Position numbers and translations under genes: made by a program
Shown here: positions 1-10,751 of the stretch, piece after piece
Layout: every line of letters starts with the position of its first letter
How positions within the stretch are numbered: the first letter of the stretch is position 1
Notes under the pieces: generated by a model
Databases searched by the model: none
The model's input: the letters and a program-made list of their open reading frames with translations, nothing else
Told to the model about the DNA's origin: nothing
Assembly (NCBI GenBank): GCA_963281155.1
Contig: CAUJLY010000001.1
Span: forward strand, 4,030,001-4,094,000
Length of the DNA: 64,000 nt
Origin: Rhabditophanes sp. KR3021
Lineage: Eukaryota > Nematoda > Chromadorea > Rhabditida > Alloionematidae
Direction of reading: 5' to 3'

Positions 1-1533
1 TTCCAATCTCAAACTGATGCTGATGCCACTAATGATGACCATTTGATTGATACTGTTAATGTGGAAATCCAAAGCCTAACAGATCAAATTGAAGTAGCAA
101 AGGCTTTGGAAGAACAGAAAAACATAGCCCTCGGTGAATTGGATGACCTCAAGGCAGAGAATGCAGCTTTCCAAGATCGCTTAGTTAAAAGAACTCAAAT
201 CGAAGGCACAATGAAAGGATTGCGTGTTGATATGGAAGAGTTAGATAAGCAATACAGGGTCTGCATGGAAGTGATTCCCGAAATTGAAGCGCAAATTGTA
301 GAAGACTCAAATATCCTTGCAAGTTATGAAACTTCTTACAAACTACTTCTCGACAAAACTAAGAACCAAAGTGGGGTTTTGGCTAAGCACATCACATCCT
401 TGGAGAATTTGGATAAAGAGATTGCTGAACTCGGCGAGGTTCTTTTTGAATCATCTTTAAAGGCTAAGGATAAGAGAACTTCGTTGAAAAAGGAATTGGA
501 GTTACTACAAAATAGCCGCAATTCCTTAGAAGTTGATATGAAAACAATTTGCTCTGGACAGCAAAAACTCAAGGTTGCTAAGGATCAAATGAAAAAATTG
601 TTGGATGTCCAAAAGGCTGGCGAATTAAGAGAGTCTCTCTCACAATTTGCACCGACTCAATTTTCTGCTTCTGATTTAGCCAAACAAGAGAAGGAAATCA
701 ACAAGGCAATTGAAAGACTGACTGGTGAAACAAGTAGGTTGAAGTGTCAAGCTGAAACCATGGCTAAGGAGATTTCAGGCCTCAAAAGGGCATTGAACAG
801 TGATGACTACAAGAACACTAAGGAAAAACTGAAGGAAAAGATGTTGAAGAAAATCGTAACGAAGAAAACAGTTGACGATTTAATTAAGTACCGAGTAGTT
901 CTCGATAAGACTATCATTTCTTACCATCAAACCAAAATGCAAGAAATCAACAGCTCCGTTGCGGAATTATGGAAACAAGTTTATCAAGGCAATGACATTG
1001 AGTCCATAAAGATTGTCTCAAAGGTATCGTCTAAAGAAACTGACAAGCGAAAGAGTTATGACTACTGTGTCATGATGACGATTGATGGAAACGATATTGA
1101 GATGCGTGATAGATGCAGTGCTGGCCAAAAGATGCTTGCTTCAATCCTTATTCGTGTAGCATTGCTTGAAGTTTTTTGTTCCGGCTTCGGTGTCATTACT
1201 TTAGACGAGCCAACTACCTCCCTTGACAGCTGCAAGATCCAGAATATCGCGGACATGTTAGTCGATTTGGTCAAATTCAGATGCAACGGCCTTCCTTCCG
1301 AGCCTAAAGATGATTGCTGTGTAGAAGAAAGAGATGCCTGCGAGGAAGCCTACCAAAACTCCGCTCGCAAATCTAGAAAGCCATTCAGCAATTTCCAGTT
1401 GATTGTCATTACTCACGACAACCATTTGGTTGAATTGCTGCACAGAGCCTTCAAACCGGAACTTGTATTTCAATTAAAAAAAGACCCAATGGGGAACACT
1501 TGTCTTAAAAGTTACAACATATGTTTGGAATAA
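1..1533 (+). CDS. rad50: RAD50, C-terminal part (5' truncated by window)
   Basis: This is the C-terminal half of RAD50, the ABC-type ATPase of the MRE11-RAD50-NBS1 DNA double-strand-break complex in the nucleus. The reading frame is open from base 1, so the gene starts outside the window; what is present is one long exon with no intron. The first ~330 residues are Lys/Glu-rich coiled coil. They are followed by the ABC signature CSAGQKMLAS (from base 1114), Walker B with D-loop TLDEPTTSLD (~1200) and the H-loop VITHD (~1407). The order and spacing are those of RAD50 rather than SMC proteins. The zinc-hook CxxC is not in this part. The stop is TAA. Identification is secure. Confidence 0.95.
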   Translation, partial: FQSQTDADATNDDHLIDTVNVEIQSLTDQIEVAKALEEQKNIALGELDDLKAENAAFQDRLVKRTQIEGTMKGLRVDMEELDKQYRVCMEVIPEIEAQIVEDSNILASYETSYKLLLDKTKNQSGVLAKHITSLENLDKEIAELGEVLFESSLKAKDKRTSLKKELELLQNSRNSLEVDMKTICSGQQKLKVAKDQMKKLLDVQKAGELRESLSQFAPTQFSASDLAKQEKEINKAIERLTGETSRLKCQAETMAKEISGLKRALNSDDYKNTKEKLKEKMLKKIVTKKTVDDLIKYRVVLDKTIISYHQTKMQEINSSVAELWKQVYQGNDIESIKIVSKVSSKETDKRKSYDYCVMMTIDGNDIEMRDRCSAGQKMLASILIRVALLEVFCSGFGVITLDEPTTSLDSCKIQNIADMLVDLVKFRCNGLPSEPKDDCCVEERDACEEAYQNSARKSRKPFSNFQLIVITHDNHLVELLHRAFKPELVFQLKKDPMGNTCLKSYNICLE

Positions 1534-1860
1534 TTAACTATTAACTTGTGTACATAATTTAACATAATTATATTTTTAGAATTCATTTTATGCATTAATT
1601 ATTTTATCTAGATCAAGTAAAACATTTACAATATTTACATTTTTATTCTATTCTTCAATCTTTTCATATTTCATTAGCTCATTTGATCTCTAATATCTAT
1701 CAGCTACTTACATAACTTCAATCATAACAATTTGGTGAATGAAGAGTTAAATAATTTCAATCTTGAGCAATATGTTTGATTAGAAGAATAAAAATTTTAA
1801 GGACTTTGATGGGCACCTACTTGCTTTTTAACATTAAATTCATAACAAAACTTTCATCTG
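1534..1860. other. AT-rich intergenic stretch after rad50
   Basis: I see no gene here. It lies between the rad50 stop and the transposase relict. Confidence 0.5.
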
Positions 1861-3390
1861 TTAGGCCGGATCTATTCAAGGTTGAATAAATTTTGTTCTC
1901 CAGCGTTAATCTTTTTCATATATTTAGTTGCTTTCAAACGATAAAATGAAACTTCAGTTTTGACTTCATAAACATCTATCTCAATAGTTGATAATTCTTT
2001 TAAAGCAACAACGATATCCGTTTCGTTAAATTCCATATTTTAAACATATTTTGGATTTAGAAAGGTAGATATTCTGATTATTTGTTGACCATTGTATTTG
2101 ACAAGTCTTTTATTTAAGTCGGTAATAAAACTAACTTTGGCAGTATTGATGCACAAGTGTATTTGATTTTTCGCCAAACTAAAACCACTTAAGTTATTGC
2201 CTCCTTCAGACTCGTCTGATTCATACTCACTTTCCTCATCTTATTCAAAATTAATTGCTTGTGATTGTAAAATAGAAGAAATAATATTTGATAAAGTAGT
2301 AAAAATTAGAATGATAGATGATATCTTTTTCGTAGATAATTTTTGAATTAAGGCATAGGTAGGAATCAAAAATAACAATAACATTTCCAAAAGTATTTTT
2401 CATCATCAGTAATGAAAAAATGACATTTACTATTGCTTAAAAATAGGCATTCAGTTTGTCCCGAAAATATAGTAGTTTGATGAGAAATCTCTTGCCACTT
2501 TGTCATCTTACTCTACAAAATGAATGTATTCTTCTCTTTCACCCTCATAAAGGATATCTTTCAATTTAGGTGACTGCTTTACGAAGTCTGGACATTTCAT
2601 CGTTGATTTCAGATATTTTGAACAATTCTTTAGTAGATAAATTAAGATTATATTTACCAACAATATCTTGTTTGCGGCAACAACATTTGGACCAGAATCA
2701 GTAACAAATCCTACTGGCCTAAAGTTGATATCATTCAGTCCATCCATGTAGATTGAAATAGCTTTACTAATATCTACTGCTGCCTGGCTTTTAGATACTA
2801 AAGCTTTAGTAAGATAACTTTTCCCATTATTGGCTAGAACTATGCCATTAACAGAAATAGAACCTTCAGACTAATGATCATGAACAATAAAAAACGGCTG
2901 GTCCTTAATCTTTTCATAAACGTATTCAAGTAACTTGTTCTTAACTTCTTTCATCTTGAGTTTTAGTGTTTGCGCTTCATAAGGTACAAAATCAGCTTCA
3001 ATTGATTTAAATGCAGCCATTAAAAAGGATTCTTAGTAATAGGAAAAGTATTACAAACAATTGAATATAAAACACTAGAAACATCACGAGAGTAAATGTG
3101 ATTTTTCTTTCTGTTTGGCTAGAACTGGGTAATTGACTTTGATAATTTTTCTTCTTTTATGGCGAAATAAATATTAAGGGAGCTTTCTAAATGACAACTA
3201 ATATTGGTTGTTCCATATGTTTTGGGTGTGTCTTTTTCCACAACTACATACTCTATACTTATCACCATTAACTTCAATAAGAAGTCTAAGTTCACGCTTA
3301 ATGTAATCTGGTGCCTTTTCAGAGAAAACAGTTCTTTCGGCAATAATTTCATTACCATCTAGACTATCAACTAATAATAAGGATCAGACG
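1861..3390 (-). pseudogene. Decayed BED-finger / hAT (DUF659-like) transposase
   Basis: Read on the minus strand, conceptual translation gives a transposase-like protein broken by stops and at least two frameshifts (near 3240 and 2495). From N to C it has a BED-type zinc-finger remnant (CSCG, then GTTNISCHLESS), a DDE-region segment with GFVTDSGPNVVAANK (2680-2730), and a C-terminal part with FLNPKYV (~2060). In-frame stops include TAG at ~3125, TAG at ~2872, and TAA at 2508, ~2250 and ~2040. The stop at ~2872 follows an Asp-His where this family usually has Trp, so TGG to TAG is a likely cause. I found no terminal inverted repeats. The element is dead. Family assignment is moderate; a host gene derived from a transposase is less likely given the damage. 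Confidence 0.55.
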
Positions 3391-3792
3391 ATTATACTCA
3401 TTAAAAGAAATTGAAAATGTTACAATACCATTCTTTACTTATTAAATCTATATCTGTTGCTTGTTATTCAAAACCGTACACATTTATTCTATTTATACTT
3501 ACTATTTATCTTCTGTCTTCTTCTATTTAAATAAAATCTCCTCCACCAAAAAATAAACTAAATTATTATGAATACAATCAACAAACCACACCATCAAAAC
3601 ATAAATAGTATCTGTTCCCTTTGCTTGATTAGAAAATATGTGGTGACACTTTTTTTAACAAAATAATATTTGCGTCCCATCCAAAGTACTGTTTTGATAG
3701 TCCACAGGAAGAGTAAAGATAAGAGATCGTTAAATAAACATTATATTCGTTTACTTTTAGAAGATAGGTGCTAGTAAAAAATAAAGGAGAAC
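3391..3792. other. Intergenic, upstream of hydrolase
   Basis: AT-rich with no supported gene. It should contain the promoter of the hydrolase at 3793, but I see no motif I can name. Confidence 0.4.
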
Positions 3793-4933
3793 ATGATTTG
3801 GGGTTTTGTTGTGGTGTTTATTTTGGGCTTTGTGGTGTGGAAGGTTAATGGAATTGACTTTAGGAAGTATGCTTTATATGGGTTGGATTTTGTTGTAAAT
3901 ACACTTGTAAGTTTGTTTTTTCTAATTTTGATGATTTTCATCTTTTTTATAGCCTTATTTACTAGCTTTCAATGATGGGGAAAAGGCAATGAGGTATAGG
4001 AAACGGCTTTTCACCAACAATTATCCACCTTCGAAAGACTGTGGTAGTTATGATATTAGTACCGAAGTGATTGGCAATTGTTCTTGTCGAATTTATACAA
4101 ACAAACAACACCAAAACAAATTTCTTTTTATTTATTTACATGGTGGTGGATATAATTTAGGAGCTGCTGGTGATTATGACAAATTGATGGATAAGTTTAT
4201 GAAAAGTTTGGAATGTCAAATTATATCCATTGACTATCCTTTGGCACCTGAAAATGTCTTCCCAGCAGCAGTTACCGAAACTTATAATACGATTTCGATA
4301 ATCATGAAGAAGTATCCGAATGTAGAAACTCTAATCGGCGGAGACTCAGCTGGTGGTTCCCTAGCTTCAATTATGACCCAAAAAGCAGCAATTGACGGAA
4401 ACAAGTGGTTTTCGCATCAAATTCTCATTTACCCTGCAGTTGGGTCACTAAACTTTAAAAGTAATTCATACAGTGAATACAAATTCAACAAATATAAGTC
4501 CGTCTTATCACCGCGTTTCAAAGCTGAATTGATGTTGACATACCTAGGTGTCAAAGTAAATGAAGAAAATGTGCGTCATATGCTACAAGGAGACTCACTA
4601 ACTCCAACCTACCCTACCCAATCACCTCTAAACAAATTCATCAACAATGCATACGTCTCCCCTATCCTGGCACCTTCAGATGTCTTAGAAAAAGTTCCGC
4701 CATCCTTCATATTCCTTGCCACGAATGATATTTTAAAAGATGAAGGCTTCGAATACCACACTAATCTCAAAAAAGCGTCTCCACAAAAATCACATGAATT
4801 CAAGTTTATGAAAAATTTAACTCACGGTGAAATTAACTTCAACTCAAACGCAGCAACTGACTTGGTTGCGAATGTGACCGAATGGCTTAAAAGAGAAAGA
4901 GAATGGGATGGTTGCGATGAAGAGTTTGATTGA
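3793..4933 (+). CDS. Membrane-anchored alpha/beta hydrolase, arylacetamide deacetylase-like
   Basis: Two exons (3793-3906, 3953-4933) around a 46-bp phase-0 intron give 364 residues. The first exon encodes a hydrophobic N-terminal segment, expected to anchor the enzyme in the ER membrane as in AADAC. The esterase/HSL-family motifs are complete: oxyanion motif HGGG (H101), nucleophile elbow GDSAGG (Ser170), acid in ATNDILKDEG (Asp297) and His in THGE (His329). It should hydrolyse small esters or acylglycerols; the substrate cannot be read from the sequence. The ATG is the first in the open frame and fits the membrane anchor. An AATAAA polyadenylation signal lies at 4965-4970, 32 nt after the stop. 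Confidence 0.9.
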
Positions 4934-5938
4934 AAACGATGTTGTGTTACTTTTGTGATTTATGAATAAAACAGTTGTTTCGTTATTTTTAATCTAAATT
5001 ATCTTATTTTTAATCAAAATCGTTATATTCTATCGTCCTTTTTCGCAATAATTAGTTTTAGAACAGACACTTCTTAATTTTACTTAGGCATATCTTGACA
5101 CGAGATATTGTGACCATTTGCAACCAAGGTGCTATTTACAATAACGATTTTTACTTTTAATCGAGTACATAACTTACTTTTATGCGCAGATTTAAATATA
5201 TTCCAATATGTTGGCGATAACCATACTTTGCATGACAGCTACTTTTGTTGTTCAATTGTTGTTGCATTATAAAATAATCAATTTAAAAAGATATTTTATG
5301 CTGGTGGTTTATTTCTTTGTGAATACTTTGGTTAATTGTAAACTCTTTTCAGCCAGCTTATTTGCAAGGGAAAGATAGTGTAGCATTTATTACTAAAATT
5401 TATCAAAATGGCAAAAATATATTTTCCAATTAAAAAGTTTGGGAAATGAAGCAGTGATTTTTGGTTGAAATCTCACTGGAAAATTTGTTCCAATGCACGG
5501 TTTCTCTTTCTTCTTTAGCTGAAGTATCACTTTAAATCAAATGTTTTTATTACTTCGAAAAATGATTTTAGTTACAATATGTTTAGTTAAAATGTACAAA
5601 TCAGAAAAAATATAAAATAAAAATACCTGGGTGCCAGTGCTTACTTACCCAATATTTATTATCAAACAACCTCGACATATCTTTTAAAAATGTACTAGTT
5701 TTTGCCACAACATTTAAATAATCTTCATTTACGGAATCCTATTAAATAATTTTGCGTTTAATAGATTTTAATATCATTTTTTAATAAGGATTATCACAAA
5801 ATACAATATTAGTACAAAACTCATGCAATGCATTTTTTGAAGAAATAGATTCAGTAATCACAAATTTATTTTCATTTGAATAGGTAATAAATTTGGGCGA
5901 ACCAAGATATATTTGTAATATGATTTGAATTCAAATGT
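4934..5938. other. Intergenic, convergent gene ends
   Basis: About 1 kb of AT-rich DNA between two convergent genes. I found no coding evidence. Confidence 0.5.
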
Positions 5939-7681
5939 TTATTTATAACAAAAATAACAATGAAATAATAAAGATTTATTATTACGCTGGTGCAATTTTG
6001 TCTTTGTCTTTGTTTGTGTTATTGTTTTTGTCTGTGATTTGTTTTTTGTTTCTGCAATATCTTGGCAGAATATACAAAAAGACAAAAATGACGAACTAAA
6101 AATGGCACAATAATTAATATAATTAAATATCAAAGTTACATAAACTGATAAAACGGCACTAAATAATGTAGTTGTAAACCGGTAAGAAGTTATTGAAACT
6201 AAATAGGCACCGCACGATGCCCCTATGAATGATCCTAAATTGAAGAAAGCGCTAAATACTCCAGATACGAGTGAATTTGTTTGTACGGAATCAGGATAAT
6301 TACTTTCTTGGACGATTGTCATCATTTGCTTGAGGCATGGGACGTACAATGCTGCATCTGCGATTCCGAAGAACACACATCCAATTGCAATTGAAAACAA
6401 ATTTCTTTCAAACGAAAATATCATTGATGGTCCAATAATTACCAGTGAGAAGATAAAAGCAATTTGGCCGATGATTACGATTGTATTTGCACAATCATAT
6501 TTGTCCAGCAAATAGCCCAAAACTGGAGTTATCAAAGCATACGTTCCTGATATACATAAGAAGAAATAAGCAATATGAGAAGAGCTTAAAAAGTTTAAGA
6601 TTTCAGGCAAGGTTGGGTTGTTAAACGCAAACACGATTCTAAATAGTAGATAAAATATTAATGGGTTCAAAAAAATAAATTTTGAAGATTCGAGCTTATT
6701 TAATACTATAATTACGAATAATATGAACTGCAATTCCATCCTCTCAAAATAATGAATTAGTTGTCTTGGTAGCCATGTTAATAAAGGTCTTTTTTTCTGA
6801 TTTTCATTACCGTAACTCAATTTTACCAATATACTTTTAAACATACCCAACTAGAAAGATTGTAACCAAAATAAACCAAGCATCTTTAATCGAGGCCAAT
6901 TCCTTAAACCCAAATTGTACATTATCCAGATCATCTTCTACTTTTGGCTTTTGTTTTGAAACAGGAATATAGATATATGCTAATATTACTGTCGATACTA
7001 AAATCGTTGCCAAAACAATAAAAGGCAGTTGGTAGGAACCGAAATCATATAACATTCCCCCAAGACTGGGTCCGGCAGTATAACCTAAAAGTCAATAACA
7101 TCGTTACCACCAACATATGTCTCGATAGATGATCTTACCGACACCAGCTGCAAGTTCGATCAGACTAATTGCAAAAGACCTGAAGCTGGGGTAATCGTTT
7201 GAAGCACATGTTAACGAACTGACAAAGAATCCACTATTGCCGAAAGATTGAAGAATTCTTAGAGCTATCGTCGTACTTAAAAAAAGTGTTCCATTTTGTA
7301 TATAGTGTGTTAAAGCAAATAGATAAGTTCCGACAGTAACGCAGATTAATGAGAAAATGTAAACTTTTCTAACACCAAAAATTGGAATCTAAATAAAAAA
7401 TAAATAGTACCTATCAAATAGTAGCTTACAATTTTACCAATCAGAGGCGCAAAGAAGAACCCAAATAGATTGAAGATTCCGAAAGGAACTCCAATCTCTC
7501 CCAACGACAAGCCTCTAGCCTCTCCTTCTTTATTGAAAAATGTTGCTATACAAGTAAAGCACATTGGAGCGGTTATATTGCTCATAAATAGAATTGCAAA
7601 AATAATCTTATCTCTTCTAGACAATGAAGTGCCCACAACGTCCTTCTTGCATTCTTCTGTTTTTTCAATATCTTGCATCAT
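5939..7681 (-). CDS. Major facilitator superfamily transporter, SLC18B1-like
   Basis: Four minus-strand exons (7681-7430, 7388-7139, 7084-6847, 6638-5939) join in frame to 479 residues; introns are 41, 54 and 208 bp. The protein has about twelve hydrophobic segments. GVGYTAGPSLGG, formed across intron 2 in TM5, is typical of MFS antiporters, and FNNPTLPEIL at the start of the second half matches the SLC18 (vesicular amine/SLC18B1) group. The start is the ATG at 7681, the first in frame; the open frame runs further upstream without an ATG. The cytoplasmic tail has a Lys/Thr/Gln-rich run (SQTKTITQTKTKTK). The transported substrate is unknown; polyamines are transported by mammalian SLC18B1. Confidence 0.85.
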
Positions 7682-8156
7682 TTTTAGAAGGAGATGTGAA
7701 TAAAACTGATATTTTCTCAACAAACACGAATCCTTTTATACGTTTTGATGAATGAGGGTTAATGTATGATTTTGATTATGTTAAGTATTAAAGAGGCAAA
7801 ATCATTTCGACGAAATTCAATTCAACCGCGATAGCGTATTTTAACAGACCATTTTAGATAAAACATTTGCATCACTCTTATTCTACTTAAAAAGGGTTCA
7901 TTTCGAATACACCACGAAGATTGATAAATTGGTATTATCACTTTCATTGACACGTTGATTTTTCCACTTTATAATGTACGCGAAGCGTTTTAAATAATAT
8001 TCAAATACTGATCCTTAGTATTTTGTGGAGCTAATAATTTACACCCATATATTTAAAATTATAGGAAGTATATTTAAAAATGATGGAAATACATTTAAAA
8101 ATGAAGGCACAATATGTTAATAGGATTAGACATAATAATACTGAAATGTACTCATA
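7682..8156. other. Intergenic between MFS gene and tRNA
   Basis: Upstream region of the minus-strand MFS gene. AT-rich with no gene seen. Confidence 0.4.
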
Positions 8157-8229
8157 GCTCCATTGGCCCAGTGGATAAGGCGTCTGACTTCTAATCAGAA
8201 GATCCCCGGTTCGACCCCGGGATGGAGCT
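8157..8229 (+). tRNA. tRNA-Arg (anticodon TCT)
   Basis: A complete cloverleaf can be folded: acceptor arm GCTCCAT pairs with ATGGAGC, the D arm contains AGTGGATAAGG, the anticodon stem TCTGA/TCAGA encloses loop CTTCTAA with anticodon TCT, and the T arm contains GGTTCGACC. There is no intron. The B-box GGTTCGACC and A-box-like D-arm sequence form the internal Pol III promoter. It stands alone in AT-rich DNA, and its high G+C makes it conspicuous. Confidence 0.97.
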
Positions 8230-10751
8230 ACATTACTTTTGCATTTTTAATACCCAGTTGCAAGGGCATTAGCATCTTTTATTTTTAATAGCCGCTACAT
8301 AGTGTGTATATTATAATAGATTTTTATAGTACTTAATTAAATTGTAACAAAATATTGTACAAAGTCCATGAATTATTATTTACAAGGAACAAGAAGAATT
8401 TGATTAAGTATCTTTTATAAAAGAATTTCCTTGTCTGTTTGTTCAAATTAATATGTCACTTCCTATTTAAAGAAAATTCAATTTTATTGTATATCTTACA
8501 GAATCAAATTAAATATGCTTGCTATCCACTAGATGTATCTTTCGAAATGTGTAGGTACGTTGTTTACAAAGTTTAAATTAAATTCTAATTAATTTGCCCA
8601 CACAATTAATCATTTTAATATAAGGGCACGTCAGTAAAATAACTTACTCATTATCATATGTATTTAAGTTTTATAAAGTATTATAAAATAGCATAAGTTG
8701 GCGACAATGGCATAAGTGTGTCTATACGCACATAATTATTTATAACTTTACCAATTAAATATATTTAATGACGTTCATTTTAATATTCGACAGAAATGAT
8801 ACATACTTACTTGTAAAAAGTAAATAATAGTACAATGCCTTTTTTAGCTATATAGTGTTTAATCCTAAAAGTTATCGGAATGCTAGTTTTATATTAGGTT
8901 GAAAAAAAACAATCTGTGTCTTGAGATGGATTTAGAAAGTATTATATTTCCGGTATAGATGATTTTGATGAGTTCACTTTCGTGACATGTGAAATTTGTA
9001 CTGTTAAATGTATTATCTCAAGAAAATGGCGAGATGATTTAATGTTTGCCTTTTTTATTCTGACTAAACTGGAAAACCATTGTACTTAACAAATGTTTTT
9101 GACGCTCAAATAAATTATTAAAAATTTTCAATTCTTCATTGAAACTATGTAATATTCCTATTTATTGGATAAATGACAACTAAATCATTTCATTTTCCTC
9201 AAAAAACATTTTCTATTCTTTTTCTATTCTATTTCTGTAAACCAATTTTGTTATTTGAAAAGAAACCTTTCACATTTATAATGAAATTATTATTTATTTT
9301 CTGCAACGGCATTAGTTTTATTGCCATTCCAAAAATTAGCGAGTACATCTACGTCAGAGAAACATTTTTTGGATTGAACTTATATCCCTGAAAAACGGGG
9401 TTCAATCGTGTAATTATGAATAATTAAGAATATTTTCATTATTTTAAGCAAATTTATAAATTTAAAATGAGTGTATTTATTCAAAGAAACTCCTATTACC
9501 TCCCACACTTGGTAGTCTAAATGAGTTAATAAAATCAAGTTTATACACATTTATTTATATTTTGGCATAACCAGACAATGCCTTTATAATTATCTTTGAA
9601 TACATTTGTCATTCCTTCCGTTTCACTGTCAATTCATTTTTTTGTTTTCTAAATTGAATATTTTCATTATATGTATTATATATTTTGAAACAAGAAACGG
9701 TTTAAATTTCGTTTGCAAACCAAAAAGTTCCTAGATTTTAAGAATATCCTGTTAGTTTTTCTTTACTTTTATAGTTTAATTGTTTTAAATTCAAACTGTA
9801 TTTGGTTCTTTGTGACGTACCAAACCCCATTCATTTGTTTAAAGCTCTTTCGAATTATTATGTCTATTATCGCTGCTTTTTCTTCCACATCATTACCAAG
9901 TTCTTAAGCTTGCTACCATCATATAAAATGCATGTAATGTTTTTTTTCAATTTTTAATTACAGTTTGAATCACTCAACCTTGTACAAGATTTTCCTCGTA
10001 AACTTGTTTATTTTGCTAGGTAAGTTTGTTTATTAAATTTCACTTCCTCCAAAAGATCCGTTCATTTCATAGAGAAACTTTCAATGAATAGTTTTTACTC
10101 TTTAAATTGCGAATTTCAAAGAAAATTAGGAGGTTCTTTTAAATAAGGAATTAGATCGTATATGTAACATGTTATTTTGTTCCTTTGTATTACGATGTAT
10201 CCCAATATTTCTTAATATATCCTGGTAGTTGCTATTGCCACTCCATTTAAAATGTAAATCTTAGTAGAAATGTTTTTATTTTCCAAATGTTTTTGCAATA
10301 CAACACTCTTGATTATTAATTAGTTTATAAATATTCAAGTTAATGGAGAAAAATACTTTTGTTTAGTTCACGAAACTGTATAATGACAGTTTATTAAAAG
10401 AATAAAAAGAAGTGTCTAATAAAGATAGGTTCCTTTAAGTAGTACTATTTTAAAAGCCTCCTATTACTTTCACACATGAAAATGGAATACTAATTATCGC
10501 CTACCATACAACGAAAGTATCGTTGGTTTCTTAAAATTAATGAATGGTATCTTAAGAAAGATGGAAATTTATTTTTACTGAATTCTATTTGCAGTCCAAC
10601 ATTGTTTTGTCTCAAAAATAAGTTGCTTCTAAAATAATTTCGTAATCCTTAAACACTACAATCCGTAATTTGCATTTATAATGTATTTCGTATATTTAAT
10701 CCTTGATATTTAGTAAATTTCATTTTCTAAACTACAATTATATTTTCTAAA
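8230..10751. other. Long AT-rich gene-free stretch
   Basis: About 2.5 kb with only short chance open frames (9173-9391, 9713-9907) that lack family similarity or plausible splice partners. It probably includes the promoter of the globin gene. Confidence 0.5.

Noticed and set aside
1861..3390. In-frame TAA/TAG without TGA in the transposase relict, suggesting TAA/TAG read as Gln
   Set aside because: The intact genes in the window use many Gln codons without internal stops and end in TAA, TAG or TGA normally. The other relict (15865-16997) also has an internal TGA. Decay in AT-rich DNA explains the bias.
9173..9907. Two short plus-strand open frames (9173-9391, 9713-9907)
   Set aside because: Phe/Leu/Ile-rich low-complexity products typical of chance frames in AT-rich DNA; no ATG context, splice sites or family signal.
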